NCBI RefSeq assembly: GCF_022788695.1
Contig: NZ_CP085154.1
Span: 186,001-250,000, forward strand
DNA: 64,000 nt
Reading direction: 5' to 3'
Source of the DNA: Pseudosulfitobacter sp. DSM 107133
GTDB lineage: Bacteria > Pseudomonadota > Alphaproteobacteria > Rhodobacterales > Rhodobacteraceae
The notes beneath the pieces are model-generated. The model searched no databases. It was not told the origin of the DNA and worked only from the letters and a program-made list of their open reading frames with translations. How positions within the stretch are numbered: the stretch's first letter is position 1; every line of letters starts with the position of its first letter. Below, one piece after another: positions 54,217 through 63,508 of this stretch. The translations under genes were made by a program, and so were the position numbers.

Positions 54217-55214
54217 CGCGCGCCCAACATCGCCAGACGGATAAAGGCGCGTTCCACCAGCGCCATGGCGGGCGCGTGCTGTCCGGCCGAGCGCAGGGCA
54301 AGATCGGTATCGGTCAGTACGGTCAGCGCGGTTTCCAGCTTGGCAGGGCCCCAGTTGCGGGCCTGCGCCAGCATCCGGTCGCGATTCGATCCCCAGATTT
54401 GCGGGCGTCCCGACGTGTCCACCGCAGCGCGGTGCAGGTTGCGGAAGTGGCGCATCGCACCGATGCACAGGGTGACGGCGGTCACGCCCTGCGCCTGCAA
54501 TTTGCGCATCACCGGCCCGATATCGGCCGCGCGGCCATCGCCCACCACCAGCAACACGTCGTCCACATCGGCCTCGGTCGAGGTGGGTGCGTTGGCGACG
54601 ATGTCTTCGGCGGTCAGCGGCGTGGCGTCGCCGTGTTTATACAGGCTGATCTTTTCCAGTGTCTGGCGGAAATCGCCCGGGTCCAGCGCGCGGGCCAGAT
54701 CGTTCAGCATGTCCATCACCGCGCGGTCCGGCGCTGTGACACCCGCCGCGCGCAGGGCGGCTTCGATTTCGTCGCGGGTGGGTGGATTGTCATAGATGCC
54801 CACCGCCAGAGCGGATTTGTGGCCTTCAAAGGCCTTGCGCAGCTTTGATGTGGGTTTCAGCGCTCCGGCTGATACGATGATTTGCGCATCACCCGCCTGC
54901 CAGTCGGCAAGTGCGGCGATGATCGTCGCGGCGGTGTTTTCGTTTGCATCCTCGACAAAGGCAGCGCGGGGGCCGGGAAAGAACCCGATGGCCTTGATCG
55001 CGTCCAGCAGCATTGCGGGGTATTTGCGCAACTCGGCGGCGGGGATGCGGGTCAGGCGCATTTCCTCTTCGCCCTTGTCGCCGATCAATGCCTTCAGCAG
55101 TTGCTGGCGTTTCAGCGCCACGCGCATGGCGTCGGCCCCGTAGATCAGAATGCCGGTGCTGTCCGGATCGGGTTTGGCGAAATAGCCGTTCGCCTGTGCA
55201 CCGGCCAGCTTCAT
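54213..55214 (-). CDS. holA: DNA polymerase III subunit delta
   Basis: The 333-residue protein matches HolA. It has the N-terminal AAA+-like module (LIYGADAMRVALKRQQLL and a degenerate nucleotide site), DPGDFRQTLEKISLYKHG, and the C-terminal collar domain (LVERAFIRLAMLGAR). Delta opens the beta clamp within the loader. Its ATG overlaps the lptE stop (ATGA), and lptE in turn overlaps leuS, an arrangement common in Proteobacteria. Confidence 0.93.
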   Translation of the reverse strand: MKLAGAQANGYFAKPDPDSTGILIYGADAMRVALKRQQLLKALIGDKGEEEMRLTRIPAAELRKYPAMLLDAIKAIGFFPGPRAAFVEDANENTAATIIAALADWQAGDAQIIVSAGALKPTSKLRKAFEGHKSALAVGIYDNPPTRDEIEAALRAAGVTAPDRAVMDMLNDLARALDPGDFRQTLEKISLYKHGDATPLTAEDIVANAPTSTEADVDDVLLVVGDGRAADIGPVMRKLQAQGVTAVTLCIGAMRHFRNLHRAAVDTSGRPQIWGSNRDRMLAQARNWGPAKLETALTVLTDTDLALRSAGQHAPAMALVERAFIRLAMLGAR

Positions 55215-55678
55215 AGTTTGGTGGCGACCAGCCGGTCAACGACCATGTCACCCAGCGCTGTCATCAACCGCTGACGCGCATCGCGTTCGGCGGCCAGCGT
55301 TGCCACGGTGGATCCGGTTGAGGAATAGCCGGTAAAATTGGTGACGGTTCCGGTGCTGACAACCGCGCTGTTGGCGCTGCTGGTCAGCGTATATGTGGCC
55401 GTCCCCAACAGGTTATAGCGGTCGATGTCGCCATCGGCGTCAATCGCCAGACCTTCCCGTGTCACGATCAGATCAATCGCCAGACCATAGGCGGGGTCGC
55501 CCGCGCGGCCAAGGCGGCGTTCGATCTGTTGCAGCATCAGCTGGTCGTCGCGGGTGTCAGGCGCTTCGACCAGAACGCGCCCCTGTAACGCCGTGCCTGC
55601 CCCTTGCGGCCCGTAAACCGGCGCAAAGCCGCAGGCGGCCAGCAGGGGCAGCGCAAGAAGCGTTTTATACAACGACAT
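55211..55678 (-). CDS. lptE: LPS-assembly lipoprotein LptE
   Basis: The 155-residue protein has a lipoprotein signal with lipobox LLAACGF (Cys16), and begins [11 protein letters not shown] after the lipobox like other LptE proteins. LptE plugs the LptD outer-membrane channel that delivers lipopolysaccharide. The start overlaps leuS by 14 bases. It is small and divergent in sequence, as usual, but the position between leuS and holA supports the call. Confidence 0.9.
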   Translation of the reverse strand: MSLYKTLLALPLLAACGFAPVYGPQGAGTALQGRVLVEAPDTRDDQLMLQQIERRLGRAGDPAYGLAIDLIVTREGLAIDADGDIDRYNLLGTATYTLTSSANSAVVSTGTVTNFTGYSSTGSTVATLAAERDARQRLMTALGDMVVDRLVATKL

Positions 55679-58262
55679 TGACGATCCGTCCCGGCACCAC
55701 GATCACCTTTTTCGGCTGGCCCCCGTCCAGGGCCTTTTGAACAGGTTGGCTGGCCAGCGCCAGCTTTTCAACCTCTTCCTTCGACATGTCGGCGGGAACC
55801 GTGATTTCGCCACGCCGTTTGCCGTTGATCTGGATCGGCAGGGTCACGGTGTCGTCCACCATCATCGCTTCGTCCGCTTTCGGCCAGTCGGCCAGCGTGA
55901 TCAGGCCCGCGCCGCCCTGATGCGACCAGATCGCCTCGGCCAGGTGTGGCGTCATCGGGGCCATCAGCTGCGCCAGCGTCATCACGGCAGTGCGTTGCGC
56001 CGTGTGGCCTGCCTTGGATTTCTGCAAGGTGGCGGTAAAGGCGTAGAGCTTGGCAATCGCCGCGTTGAAGCCAAAGGATTCAATCGCGACGGTCACGTCG
56101 TGAATGCATTTGTGCATGGCGCGCAGCAGGTCGTCGTCGCCTTCGCCGGGCGCGTCGTGATCCATGTCGGTGATCCGGTGCGAGATGTTCCAGACCCGGC
56201 TGAGGTGCTTGTACGCGGCCTCGGCCCCCGAGGCGGTCCATTCCACGTCACGCTCGGGCGGGCTGTCGGACAGCACGAACCAGCGCGCGGTGTCGGCGCC
56301 GAAGGATGAAATGATGTTCAGCGGATCGACCACGTTGTTCTTCGACTTGGACATTTTGGCCGATGGGACGATCTCGACCTCGCCGCCGCCGTCGATCAGG
56401 AACGCCTTGTCCCCCTTCAGCTCGACCGCTTCGGGATAGTGGTACACCGGTCGGCCATTGTCTCCGACGCTCTGATAGATCGCATGGGTTACCATCCCTT
56501 GTGTGAACAGCGCGTCAAAGGGTTCAACCGCAGTCGCAGGCAGGTGGCCGGTGATCTGCATCGCACGGGCAAAGAAACGCGAGTAGAGCAGGTGCAAAAT
56601 CGCGTGCTCAACCCCGCCGATATATTGATCGACGTTCATCCAGTATGCCGCATCCTCGGCCACCGTGGGCGTATCGGCGCGGGGCGCGGTGAAGCGGGCG
56701 AAATACCACGACGAATCAACAAAGGTGTCCATCGTGTCGGTTTCGCGCTGTGCCGGTGCGCCGCATTTCGGGCAGGCACAATCGCGCCAGGTGGGGTGAC
56801 GGTCCAGCGGGTTGCCGGGGGTGTCAAAGCTGACGTCATAGGGCAGCTCGACGGGCAGGTTCTCTTTCTTCTCGGGAACCACGCCGCAGTCTGCGCAATG
56901 CACGACCGGAATCGGGCAGCCCCAATAGCGTTGCCGCGACAGGCCCCAGTCACGCAGGCGGTATTTGGTCACGCCCTGACCCACGCCGTTGGTTTCGCAG
57001 GTTTCAATGGCCTCGATAATGGCGGCATCACCGGTCATCTTGCGCGGCTCGCCGCCCAGGGGGCGGACAAAGTGCACGGTCACGTCCTTGCCGGGGACAA
57101 AGGCAGCGCCGCCGTCTTCGGGGGCGGTGAATCCTTCGGTGTTGGCGGGGACAAAGGTGGAGGTTACCGGCAGGTCGTATTTGCGGGCAAATTCCAGATC
57201 ACGCTCGTCATGCGCGGGGCAGCCAAAGATCGCGCCGGTGCCGTAATCCATCAGGATAAAGTTGGCGATGTAGACGGGCAGTTCCCACGATGTGTCAAAG
57301 GGGTGGCGCACGCGCAGACCGGTGTCAAAGCCCATCTTTTCGGCGGTCTCGATCTCGGCGGCGGTGGTGCCGCCCTTGCGACATTCGGCGTTGAACGCAG
57401 CCACATCGGCGTTGTCACGTTCCAGCGTCTTGGCCAGCGGGTGATCGGGCGAGATGCCCACGAACGACGCCCCGGCCAGCGTGTCGGGGCGGGTGGTGTA
57501 GACTTCGACGCGGTCAAACCCATCAGGCGCGGGCGCGCCTTCGTCCGGCTCTCCGATCAGCGAAAAGGCGAATTGCAGCCCGCGCGATTCGCCGATCCAG
57601 TTTTCCTGCATCAGCCGCACCTTGGCGGGCCAGTTGTCCAGACCGTCCAGCGCGTCCTTCAGCTCTCCGGCCATGTCGGAAATCTTGAAGAACCACTGCG
57701 TCAGTTCGCGTCGCTCGACCTCGGCACCCGAGCGCCAGCCCTTGCCGTCGATCACCTGTTCGTTGGCCAGAACGGTCATATCGACAGGGTCCCAGTTCAC
57801 CTGTGCGTTCTTGCGATGCACCAGTCCGGCGTCGAGGAAATCAAGGAACAGCGCCTGCTGCTGGCCATAGTATTCAGGATCGCAGGTGGCGAATTCGCGT
57901 GACCAGTCGATCGACAGGCCCAGCGGCTTCATCTGGCCGCGCATGTCCTTGATGTTGTTGTAAGTCCAGTCGCGCGGGTGGCCGCCGATGGCCATGGCCG
58001 CGTTTTCCGCCGGCATCCCGAAGGCGTCCCAGCCCATCGGATGCAGCACGTTGTGCCCCGTCGCCATCTTGTAGCGCGCCACCACGTCGCCCAGCGTGTA
58101 ATTGCGCACATGGCCCATGTGGATGCGGCCCGACGGATAGGGGAACATTTCCAGCACGTAATACTTGGGGCGGCTTTCGTCGCGTTTGGCCTGGAATATT
58201 CCGGCCTTGTCCCAGGCATCCTGCCAGCGGGCTTCAAGATCGGAGGGGGTATAACTGGGCAT
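55665..58262 (-). CDS. leuS: Leucyl-tRNA synthetase
   Basis: The ATG at 58262 (AGGA upstream) gives 865 residues. The HIGH motif appears as [10 protein letters not shown] and the KMSKS motif as [12 protein letters not shown]. The editing domain has [20 protein letters not shown], with the conserved threonine-rich segment. CxxC-type zinc cysteines occur in the inserted domain ([10 protein letters not shown] and CACPKCGAP). First gene of leuS-lptE-holA. Confidence 0.98.
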   Translation of the reverse strand: MPSYTPSDLEARWQDAWDKAGIFQAKRDESRPKYYVLEMFPYPSGRIHMGHVRNYTLGDVVARYKMATGHNVLHPMGWDAFGMPAENAAMAIGGHPRDWTYNNIKDMRGQMKPLGLSIDWSREFATCDPEYYGQQQALFLDFLDAGLVHRKNAQVNWDPVDMTVLANEQVIDGKGWRSGAEVERRELTQWFFKISDMAGELKDALDGLDNWPAKVRLMQENWIGESRGLQFAFSLIGEPDEGAPAPDGFDRVEVYTTRPDTLAGASFVGISPDHPLAKTLERDNADVAAFNAECRKGGTTAAEIETAEKMGFDTGLRVRHPFDTSWELPVYIANFILMDYGTGAIFGCPAHDERDLEFARKYDLPVTSTFVPANTEGFTAPEDGGAAFVPGKDVTVHFVRPLGGEPRKMTGDAAIIEAIETCETNGVGQGVTKYRLRDWGLSRQRYWGCPIPVVHCADCGVVPEKKENLPVELPYDVSFDTPGNPLDRHPTWRDCACPKCGAPAQRETDTMDTFVDSSWYFARFTAPRADTPTVAEDAAYWMNVDQYIGGVEHAILHLLYSRFFARAMQITGHLPATAVEPFDALFTQGMVTHAIYQSVGDNGRPVYHYPEAVELKGDKAFLIDGGGEVEIVPSAKMSKSKNNVVDPLNIISSFGADTARWFVLSDSPPERDVEWTASGAEAAYKHLSRVWNISHRITDMDHDAPGEGDDDLLRAMHKCIHDVTVAIESFGFNAAIAKLYAFTATLQKSKAGHTAQRTAVMTLAQLMAPMTPHLAEAIWSHQGGAGLITLADWPKADEAMMVDDTVTLPIQINGKRRGEITVPADMSKEEVEKLALASQPVQKALDGGQPKKVIVVPGRIVNVVV

Positions 58263-58282
58263 GTGCAACTGTCCTGTCTGAC

Positions 58283-58310
58283 ACGAAAACGCCGGGCGAA
58301 TGGCCCGGCG
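58283..58310 (-). terminator. Probable terminator of the DUF3576 gene
   Basis: On the minus strand GCCGGGC pairs with GCCCGGC (58291-58297 and 58303-58309) and is followed by GTTTTCG. It lies between the DUF3576 gene and leuS. Confidence 0.5.
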
Positions 58311-58337
58311 CAACTGTTAAAGTGATTTGTCCGGCGC

Positions 58338-58829
58338 TTAAAGCCTGTTGTCGGAGATCCGCAGCTGGCGGGCCCGCGTCAGGATTGCATCCTCGATGGC
58401 CCGTGTGGTGGCGGCGCTGGCGGGACCGCCGCGCGTTTGCAGTGCCACGTTCAGCGACCGTGCATCCAGCGCAGGGTCTTTGATCAAAACGGTGGCGCGA
58501 TAGGCGCTCCCACCGCCGGGTGGAGTGCCATAGCCGGTCACGATGACACCAGTGAACGGGTCAACCGTCTGAACCGGCAGGAAATCCAGTACTTCCAGCG
58601 AGGCCTGCCAGATATAGCGGTTCACCAGCACCGTGGTTTCGCTGGATTTGCGGTTGAACGCATTCCAGATCGTGTTCTCGGTGTCGATGTTGCTGGGGAT
58701 GTTCGGATTCGAATATTGCGCCGGACGTTCAGTTGCCGGCTTTCCAAGCCGACCAATCGAACCACACGCTGTCAGCGCGCCCACAGCAGCAAAGGCCACC
58801 GCAAGATTGAAAAAGGATTTGAGCCGCAT
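58338..58829 (-). CDS. DUF3576-family lipoprotein
   Basis: The ATG at 58829 gives 163 residues with a lipoprotein signal and lipobox LTACG (Cys22). Conserved segments are ENTIWNAFN, SLEVLDFLPVQTVDPFTGVIVTGYG and SLNVALQTRG. This DUF3576 family is typical of Alphaproteobacteria and often lies upstream of leuS. Its role is unknown; an envelope function is inferred from the lipid anchor. A start at 58856 would add nine residues that weaken the signal. Confidence 0.85.
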   Translation of the reverse strand: MRLKSFFNLAVAFAAVGALTACGSIGRLGKPATERPAQYSNPNIPSNIDTENTIWNAFNRKSSETTVLVNRYIWQASLEVLDFLPVQTVDPFTGVIVTGYGTPPGGGSAYRATVLIKDPALDARSLNVALQTRGGPASAATTRAIEDAILTRARQLRISDNRL

Positions 58830-59152
58830 ACCCGCACACCTATGCCTGTTTGGCACTTGGTCTACCCAAGCGACCGTGTCGGGGCAAGGTCTATGTCGGA
58901 AAGCGCCCTGTTTGAAGCGAATTCGGGCGTGTATACACTATAATGGAAAAGCGGCAGCGCGCGCTCTGGTCCGGCGTTTGACGGCATTGCCTGAAAACAG
59001 GGTGTGGCAAAGCTGCATCATTAACCGAACACATTGTATCCGTGCCCCGCACATTGCTTGCCAAGACGGGGGCAAAAGAGGGAAACACCCTTCATACCCT
59101 CATCGGATTCCCCGACGTGGGCATGTGAAATTTGAAACTCGAGGGACAACTC
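58830..59152. promoter_or_regulatory. Long divergent region upstream of the porin gene
   Basis: This 323-base gap separates the DUF3576 gene from the porin gene. It holds a perfect palindrome GTGTATACAC (58929-58938) directly followed by a consensus-like -10 box TATAAT (58939-58944). No good -35 lies at 17 bases. The long leader from there to the ATG (about 200 bases) could be a target for small-RNA control, as is common for porins. No gene is seen. Confidence 0.4.
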
Positions 59153-60040
59153 ATGAAAAAAGTTCTCTTCGCCACGACTGCCCTGGTCGCCACCGCTGGT
59201 GTCGCAGCTGCAGACGTTACATTCGGCGGTTACGGTCGTTTTGGTATCCTGTACAACGAAGCCAATGTTGGCAACGAAACCAACATCACCAGCCGTTTCC
59301 GTCTGCAAATCGACGCGACAGCTGAATCGGATGGCGGCGTTGTCTTCGGTGCACGTGCACGTATCCAGCAGAACAACACCGACAACGCTAACAACCCCGC
59401 AGGTACCGGCATCAACGGCGTTCGCTTCTTCGCACGTTCGGGCGGTCTGGAAGTCGGCGTTGGCAACATCTTCGGCGCTCTGGAATTCATGCCTGGCCAG
59501 TACCCCATCGATCTGGGTCTGACCGGTCTGGGTTACCAGTACACAGCCTACAACTTCCGCGGCGATGCATACTCGTCCGGCGGTAGCGGTGCTGCTGGTC
59601 AGAATGGTATCGAAGTGATGTACTCGGCAGGCGACCTGTCGGTGCACGTTTCGGCTTCGGACGTGAACGACCGCATCGCGGGCCACATCGCCTACACATG
59701 GAACGGCTGGACATTCGCTCTGGGCGCTCAAGACTCGAACGTTACAACCGACACTGACTGGACTGTTTCGGCAGGCGGCAGCTTCGGTATCGCAGACGTG
59801 ACACTGACATATGCTGACAACGGCACAGCTGGCGACCACTGGGTTCTGGCCGGTGCGTTCGACGCAGGCGCAGCCACCAAAGTTGAAGTCTATGTTTCTG
59901 ATGCAGACTACTTCATGGACACATCCTACGGTATTGGCGTCCACCACGACCTGGGTGGCGGCACATCGATCCGCGGTGGTGTTGCAAGCATGGGTACCGG
60001 CGACACACGCGCCGACCTGGGTGTTCGCTTCAACTTCTAA
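59153..60040 (+). CDS. Outer-membrane porin
   Basis: The ATG at 59153 follows GAGGG and gives 295 residues. The signal peptide ends near GVAAADVT. The mature protein opens with VTFGGYGRFGILYNE and is built of alternating aromatic and polar strands. It ends ADLGVRFNF with a C-terminal phenylalanine, the outer-membrane insertion signal. The type matches Rhodobacterales porins related to the R. capsulatus porin. Codon use is unusually uniform (for example ACA, GTT and GCA favoured), as expected of a strongly expressed gene. Confidence 0.93.
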   Translation: MKKVLFATTALVATAGVAAADVTFGGYGRFGILYNEANVGNETNITSRFRLQIDATAESDGGVVFGARARIQQNNTDNANNPAGTGINGVRFFARSGGLEVGVGNIFGALEFMPGQYPIDLGLTGLGYQYTAYNFRGDAYSSGGSGAAGQNGIEVMYSAGDLSVHVSASDVNDRIAGHIAYTWNGWTFALGAQDSNVTTDTDWTVSAGGSFGIADVTLTYADNGTAGDHWVLAGAFDAGAATKVEVYVSDADYFMDTSYGIGVHHDLGGGTSIRGGVASMGTGDTRADLGVRFNF

Positions 60041-60062
60041 GTTGATCGACATCTGACGATTT

Positions 60063-60095
60063 GGGGCAGTCCTTCGGGCTGCCCCTTTTCTTTTG
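60063..60095 (+). terminator. Intrinsic terminator of the porin gene
   Basis: GGGGCAGTCC pairs with GGGCTGCCCC around a TTC loop (one wobble), followed by TTTTCTTTTG. It is 22 bases behind the stop. Confidence 0.88.
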
Positions 60096-60154
60096 TGCAC
60101 CCTTTTCTTTCTGCCCCCTGACTTGGTATCTGGGGGCAACGCAAGGAGAGACGC

Positions 60155-60808
60155 ATGGGACTTCAGGATATTCAGGACCGGATTGCCAAGGCCGAGGCCG
60201 ACGCACGTCGCGCGGCGGGGTCGGTTCAGTTGATTGCGGTCAGCAAGGTGCAGCCAAACGACCGTGTGCGCGCTGTGCTCGAACAGGGCCATCGCTGTTT
60301 CGGCGAGAATCGCGTGCAAGAGGCGCAAGGCAAGTGGCCTGATTTCCGCGAAAGCTTTGACGGAATCGATCTGCACCTGATCGGCCCGTTGCAAAGCAAC
60401 AAGGTGCGGCCCGCATTCGGGCTGTTCCAGTCCATTCATTCCGTCGACCGTCCCAAGCTGGCGACAGCCATAGCGCGAATTGCCCAAGAGGAAGGGCATT
60501 GCCCCGACCTGTTCATTCAGGTGAACACCGGAGAAGAGGACCAGAAAGCGGGCGTCATGCCTGCGCAGGCCGATGATTTCGTGGCCGAATGTCGCGCAAT
60601 GGACCTGCCGGTGCGCGGGTTGATGTGCATTCCGCCGGTCGACGAAGAACCGGCGCTGCATTTCGCATTGTTGGCCAAGATAGCTGAACGCAACGGTCTA
60701 AGTGGCCTGAGCATGGGCATGAGCAGCGATTTCGAACGCGCTGTAGCACTGGGTGCGACGCATATTCGCGTGGGGTCGGCGATATTCGGTGACCGCGTCC
60801 CGACCTAG
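60155..60808 (+). CDS. YggS-family PLP-binding protein
   Basis: The 217-residue protein follows GGAG. The PLP lysine is Lys31 in LIAVSKVQP, and GENRVQEAQGK, HLIGPLQSNK and MGMSSDFERAVALGATHIRVGSAIFG are family signatures. YggS/PipY proteins keep pyridoxal phosphate balance and affect branched-chain amino acid pools; no enzyme activity is established. It converges on the L,D-transpeptidase gene with a four-base overlap. Confidence 0.94.
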   Translation: MGLQDIQDRIAKAEADARRAAGSVQLIAVSKVQPNDRVRAVLEQGHRCFGENRVQEAQGKWPDFRESFDGIDLHLIGPLQSNKVRPAFGLFQSIHSVDRPKLATAIARIAQEEGHCPDLFIQVNTGEEDQKAGVMPAQADDFVAECRAMDLPVRGLMCIPPVDEEPALHFALLAKIAERNGLSGLSMGMSSDFERAVALGATHIRVGSAIFGDRVPT

Positions 60809-61302
60809 GACGGAACGATCAGGCGCGTCCCGATGGTGATGCGCGCCGCGACCCGCGCCAGATGGTCGGGGCGCAGGGCAACGCAGCCTTCGGTCGGATA
60901 GCCCGGCCTGCGCCAGCGATGCATAAAGATGGCAGAACCCGCGCCGGCCACTGCGTCGGGCCAGTTCCAGTCAAGCACGATCACCAGATCATATAGCGGA
61001 TCGGCGCGGCGCAGCGCCTCGTGACTGTGCGCATAGGGTGCGCGGACATGGTGGTTGTAATCGGGCTGGCCCGAAGCATCCGACCACAGATCGCGTGGCC
61101 CGATGGGCGTGGCCCACGGCGCGGGCGCGGCAATGCGGTCGGGGCGGAAAAGCATACCGACAACCCTGTGAACGCCTACCGGAGTCGCCCCGTCACCCTC
61201 GCGCTTGTCGTGCGACAGGCCACCCTTGCCGATGGTGCAGGGATAGGTCTGACCACCAAAGCGCAGCCCGCGCGGTGTCAGGACCATGTCGGCGGGGGTC
61301 AC
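60805..61302 (-). CDS. L,D-transpeptidase (YkuD) family protein
   Basis: Starting at the GTG at 61302, which overlaps the ribA stop (GTGA), gives 165 residues; an ATG at 61287 is the alternative. The YkuD active site appears as [19 protein letters not shown] with the catalytic cysteine. The family makes 3-3 crosslinks or attaches lipoproteins to peptidoglycan, but no signal peptide or membrane anchor is seen here. It may therefore use another export route, or act differently. It is last of a two-gene unit with ribA. Confidence 0.8.
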   Translation of the reverse strand: MTPADMVLTPRGLRFGGQTYPCTIGKGGLSHDKREGDGATPVGVHRVVGMLFRPDRIAAPAPWATPIGPRDLWSDASGQPDYNHHVRAPYAHSHEALRRADPLYDLVIVLDWNWPDAVAGAGSAIFMHRWRRPGYPTEGCVALRPDHLARVAARITIGTRLIVPS

Positions 61303-62387
61303 AGCAGGTGCCCCGATTTGCGCGCCTTGGTGGCCAGATAGGCGGTGTTGTGGCGGTTTTCGCCTACTTTCAGCGGCACCCGTTCGGCCACGGTAATGCC
61401 GCAGGTGGTCATCATGTCGACCTTTTTGGGGTTGTTGGTCAGCAGCCGTACCGCCGAAAATCCCATGGATTTCAGGATGTCCGCACCCAGACGAAAATCG
61501 CGCTCGTCGTCCTCAAAACCCAGGCGATGGTTCGCCTCGACGGTGTCAAAGCCCTGATCTTGCAAGGAATAGGCGCGCATCTTGTTGGCAAGGCCAATGC
61601 CGCGCCCCTCTTGGTTCAGATAGAGCAGAACGCCTGCACCTTCGCTTCCCATCTGGGCCAGTGCGCCGCGCAGTTGCGGGCCACAGTCGCATTTCAGCGA
61701 CCCCAGAAGATCTCCGGTGAAACAGGCTGAATGCAGCCGCGCCAGCACCGGTTTGCTGCGGTCGGGGCGGCCTATTTCGATGGCATAATGCTCTTCGCCA
61801 CCATCCTCGGGACGGAAGATGTGCAAGCGTCCCGCTTCCGATGCCTCCATCGGCAGCCGCGCTGCGACGATCGGATGCAGCGGGCTGGCGGCGGCGATGT
61901 GGTCGGCCAGCTGTGCCAACGGCAGTGTGGTCAAAGAATGCTGCGCGGCAAAATTATGTGATTCCTCCAGCGGCAGCACCACGGCAGCGGGCAGCAAACG
62001 CGCGGATTTGCACAGGGCAAGCGCTGCACGATGCGCCAAAGTGTTACCGCCACGGGCGGAAACCAGCGGCCCCTTCATCGGGCTGCGCAGGTCGTCGGCG
62101 GGGTCAGCAATGGCCTGAACCCATGCCAGTGATGCATCATCGGGCAGGGTCAGTCGCGCCAGATCCCGGTCATAGGCGCGCGCCTTCAGCGTTTCGGCCC
62201 GCCGCGCCGTGATCGCCAAAACCGGTGTTCCACCAAGCGCCAGAACATCGGCAAGCCGTTGCGGTGAAAGCGTTTCTGCTGCCAGCATCAGTGCCGCACC
62301 GTCGCCGGTCAGCACCACGGGAACGCCCATGCGCAGATCGGCGCGCGCGCGGGCCAGTTGTTCGATGATATCCGGGGTAAAGGCCAT
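61299..62387 (-). CDS. ribA: GTP cyclohydrolase II with degenerate N-terminal domain
   Basis: The ATG at 62387 (AGGA seven bases upstream) gives 362 residues. The C-terminal half is GTP cyclohydrolase II: zinc ligands C-x10-C-x-C in [14 protein letters not shown], then [24 protein letters not shown] and LLTNNPKK. It makes the first riboflavin intermediate from GTP. The N-terminal 160 residues are in the place of the DHBP synthase domain. They lack its acidic DEDREN loop ([18 protein letters not shown] instead), so that activity is probably absent. It is coupled to the L,D-transpeptidase gene. Confidence 0.9.
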   Translation of the reverse strand: MAFTPDIIEQLARARADLRMGVPVVLTGDGAALMLAAETLSPQRLADVLALGGTPVLAITARRAETLKARAYDRDLARLTLPDDASLAWVQAIADPADDLRSPMKGPLVSARGGNTLAHRAALALCKSARLLPAAVVLPLEESHNFAAQHSLTTLPLAQLADHIAAASPLHPIVAARLPMEASEAGRLHIFRPEDGGEEHYAIEIGRPDRSKPVLARLHSACFTGDLLGSLKCDCGPQLRGALAQMGSEGAGVLLYLNQEGRGIGLANKMRAYSLQDQGFDTVEANHRLGFEDDERDFRLGADILKSMGFSAVRLLTNNPKKVDMMTTCGITVAERVPLKVGENRHNTAYLATKARKSGHLL

Positions 62388-62548
62388 GTGCCGCGTCCTG
62401 ATGTTTGTCGACTTGTGATGTAAGCCATGCGAACCGGAAATGAAACATTTGCACCGTTTGGCACACGACCGCGTGAGAAAATTGCAGCAAATCTTGTCAG
62501 GATCGTGATGCAGGCGCATCTGGTAGAGAAGAACACAGGAGGCCCATG

Positions 62549-63235
62549 ATGGCACAACTGAAGAAAATTCTGCTGGTCGATGATGACGAAGACCTGCGCG
62601 AGGCCCTGAGCGAGCAACTGGTGATGACCGAAGACTTTGATGTTTTCGAGGCATGTAACGGCGCCGAGGCGATGACCAGGGCCAAGGAAGCGCTGTATGA
62701 TCTCGTGATTCTGGACGTGGGCCTGCCCGATACAGATGGCCGCGAGCTGTGCCGCCTGATGCGCAAGCAAGGGGTGAAAGCGCCGGTGCTGATGTTGACC
62801 GGCCACGACAGCGACGCCGATACCATTCTGGGTCTGGATGCCGGGGCCAATGATTATGTGACCAAACCGTTCAAGTTTCCCGTTCTGCTGGCCCGCATTC
62901 GCGCACAGTTGCGCCAGCACGAGCAGTCGGAAGATGCTGTGTTCCAGCTGGGGCCGTATACTTTCAAGCCGTCGATGAAGATGCTGGTGACCGAGGACGA
63001 CAAAAAAGTGCGTCTGACCGAAAAGGAAACCAACATTCTGAAGTTTCTGTACCGCAGCACTGAAGGTGTGGTGGCGCGTGATGTGTTGCTGCACGAGGTC
63101 TGGGGATACAACGCCGGCGTGACCACGCACACGCTGGAAACACACATCTATCGCCTGCGTCAAAAAATTGAACCCGATCCGTCCAATGCGCGTTTGCTGG
63201 TGACGGAATCTGGGGGCTATCGTTTGATGGCGTAG
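62549..63235 (+). CDS. OmpR-family response regulator (CenR-like)
   Basis: The second of two adjacent ATGs is chosen because AGGAGG lies six bases before it, giving 228 residues. The receiver has [11 protein letters not shown], the phospho-acceptor in [13 protein letters not shown], and MLTGHDSD and [24 protein letters not shown] winged-helix domain follows ([33 protein letters not shown]). The body closely resembles the conserved alphaproteobacterial regulator CenR, which controls cell-envelope genes in Caulobacter and Rhodobacter. That name is from memory and not from a search. No kinase is adjacent. A structured RNA follows. Confidence 0.85.
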   Translation: MAQLKKILLVDDDEDLREALSEQLVMTEDFDVFEACNGAEAMTRAKEALYDLVILDVGLPDTDGRELCRLMRKQGVKAPVLMLTGHDSDADTILGLDAGANDYVTKPFKFPVLLARIRAQLRQHEQSEDAVFQLGPYTFKPSMKMLVTEDDKKVRLTEKETNILKFLYRSTEGVVARDVLLHEVWGYNAGVTTHTLETHIYRLRQKIEPDPSNARLLVTESGGYRLMA

Positions 63236-63252
63236 TGCTATATTCTACCTAA

Positions 63253-63366
63253 GAGGGAACTTTGCGCGCTGTGCGACGTTCCCAAGTCATCCCGCTGCAT
63301 GTCCGGGTCAAACATGCACCTCCCTGTTGGACTTGGCCGGGCCTTTGTGCCCGGCCCTTTTTTGTT
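63253..63366 (+). ncRNA. Candidate small RNA or structured 3' UTR
   Basis: Behind the response-regulator gene lies a compact structured stretch. Hairpin one is GGGAAC paired with GTTCCC (63255-63260 and 63278-63283). Hairpin two is GCATGT paired with ACATGC (63297-63302 and 63311-63316). Then comes an unpaired CACCTCCCTG, which is complementary to ribosome binding sites, and then a strong terminator. The layout suits a trans-acting small RNA with an anti-Shine-Dalgarno loop, such as the CCUCCUCCC-motif RNAs of Rhodobacter. A TATATT sequence at 63239 may be a -10 box. It could instead be a 3' UTR of the upstream gene. Confidence 0.5.
63335..63364 (+). terminator. Intrinsic terminator behind the response-regulator gene
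   Basis: GGCCGGGC (63335-63342) pairs with GCCCGGCC (63349-63356) and is followed by CTTTTTTTG. It ends the response-regulator transcript and the candidate small RNA. Confidence 0.9.
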
Positions 63367-63508
63367 TGGAGGCTGGTGGTTACAGCTGCCAGAGGCGGCG
63401 CGCCCGGCCGCTGTGTTTACTGTACCCGACAAAAGACAGGGGTTTTTCGGTGGCGGCGGCGCTTTGGTCGGCATAGGGTCCAGCCACTGCAAATATGGGG
63501 GCATCGAC

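Noticed and set aside
56439..57902. 487-residue plus-strand open frame
   Set aside because: It is the antisense shadow of leuS in GC-rich DNA. leuS has all its motifs and a ribosome site.
59021..60661. 546-residue minus-strand open frame opposite the porin and YggS genes
   Set aside because: The cysteine-rich product has no family content and covers a terminator and two well-supported genes on the other strand.
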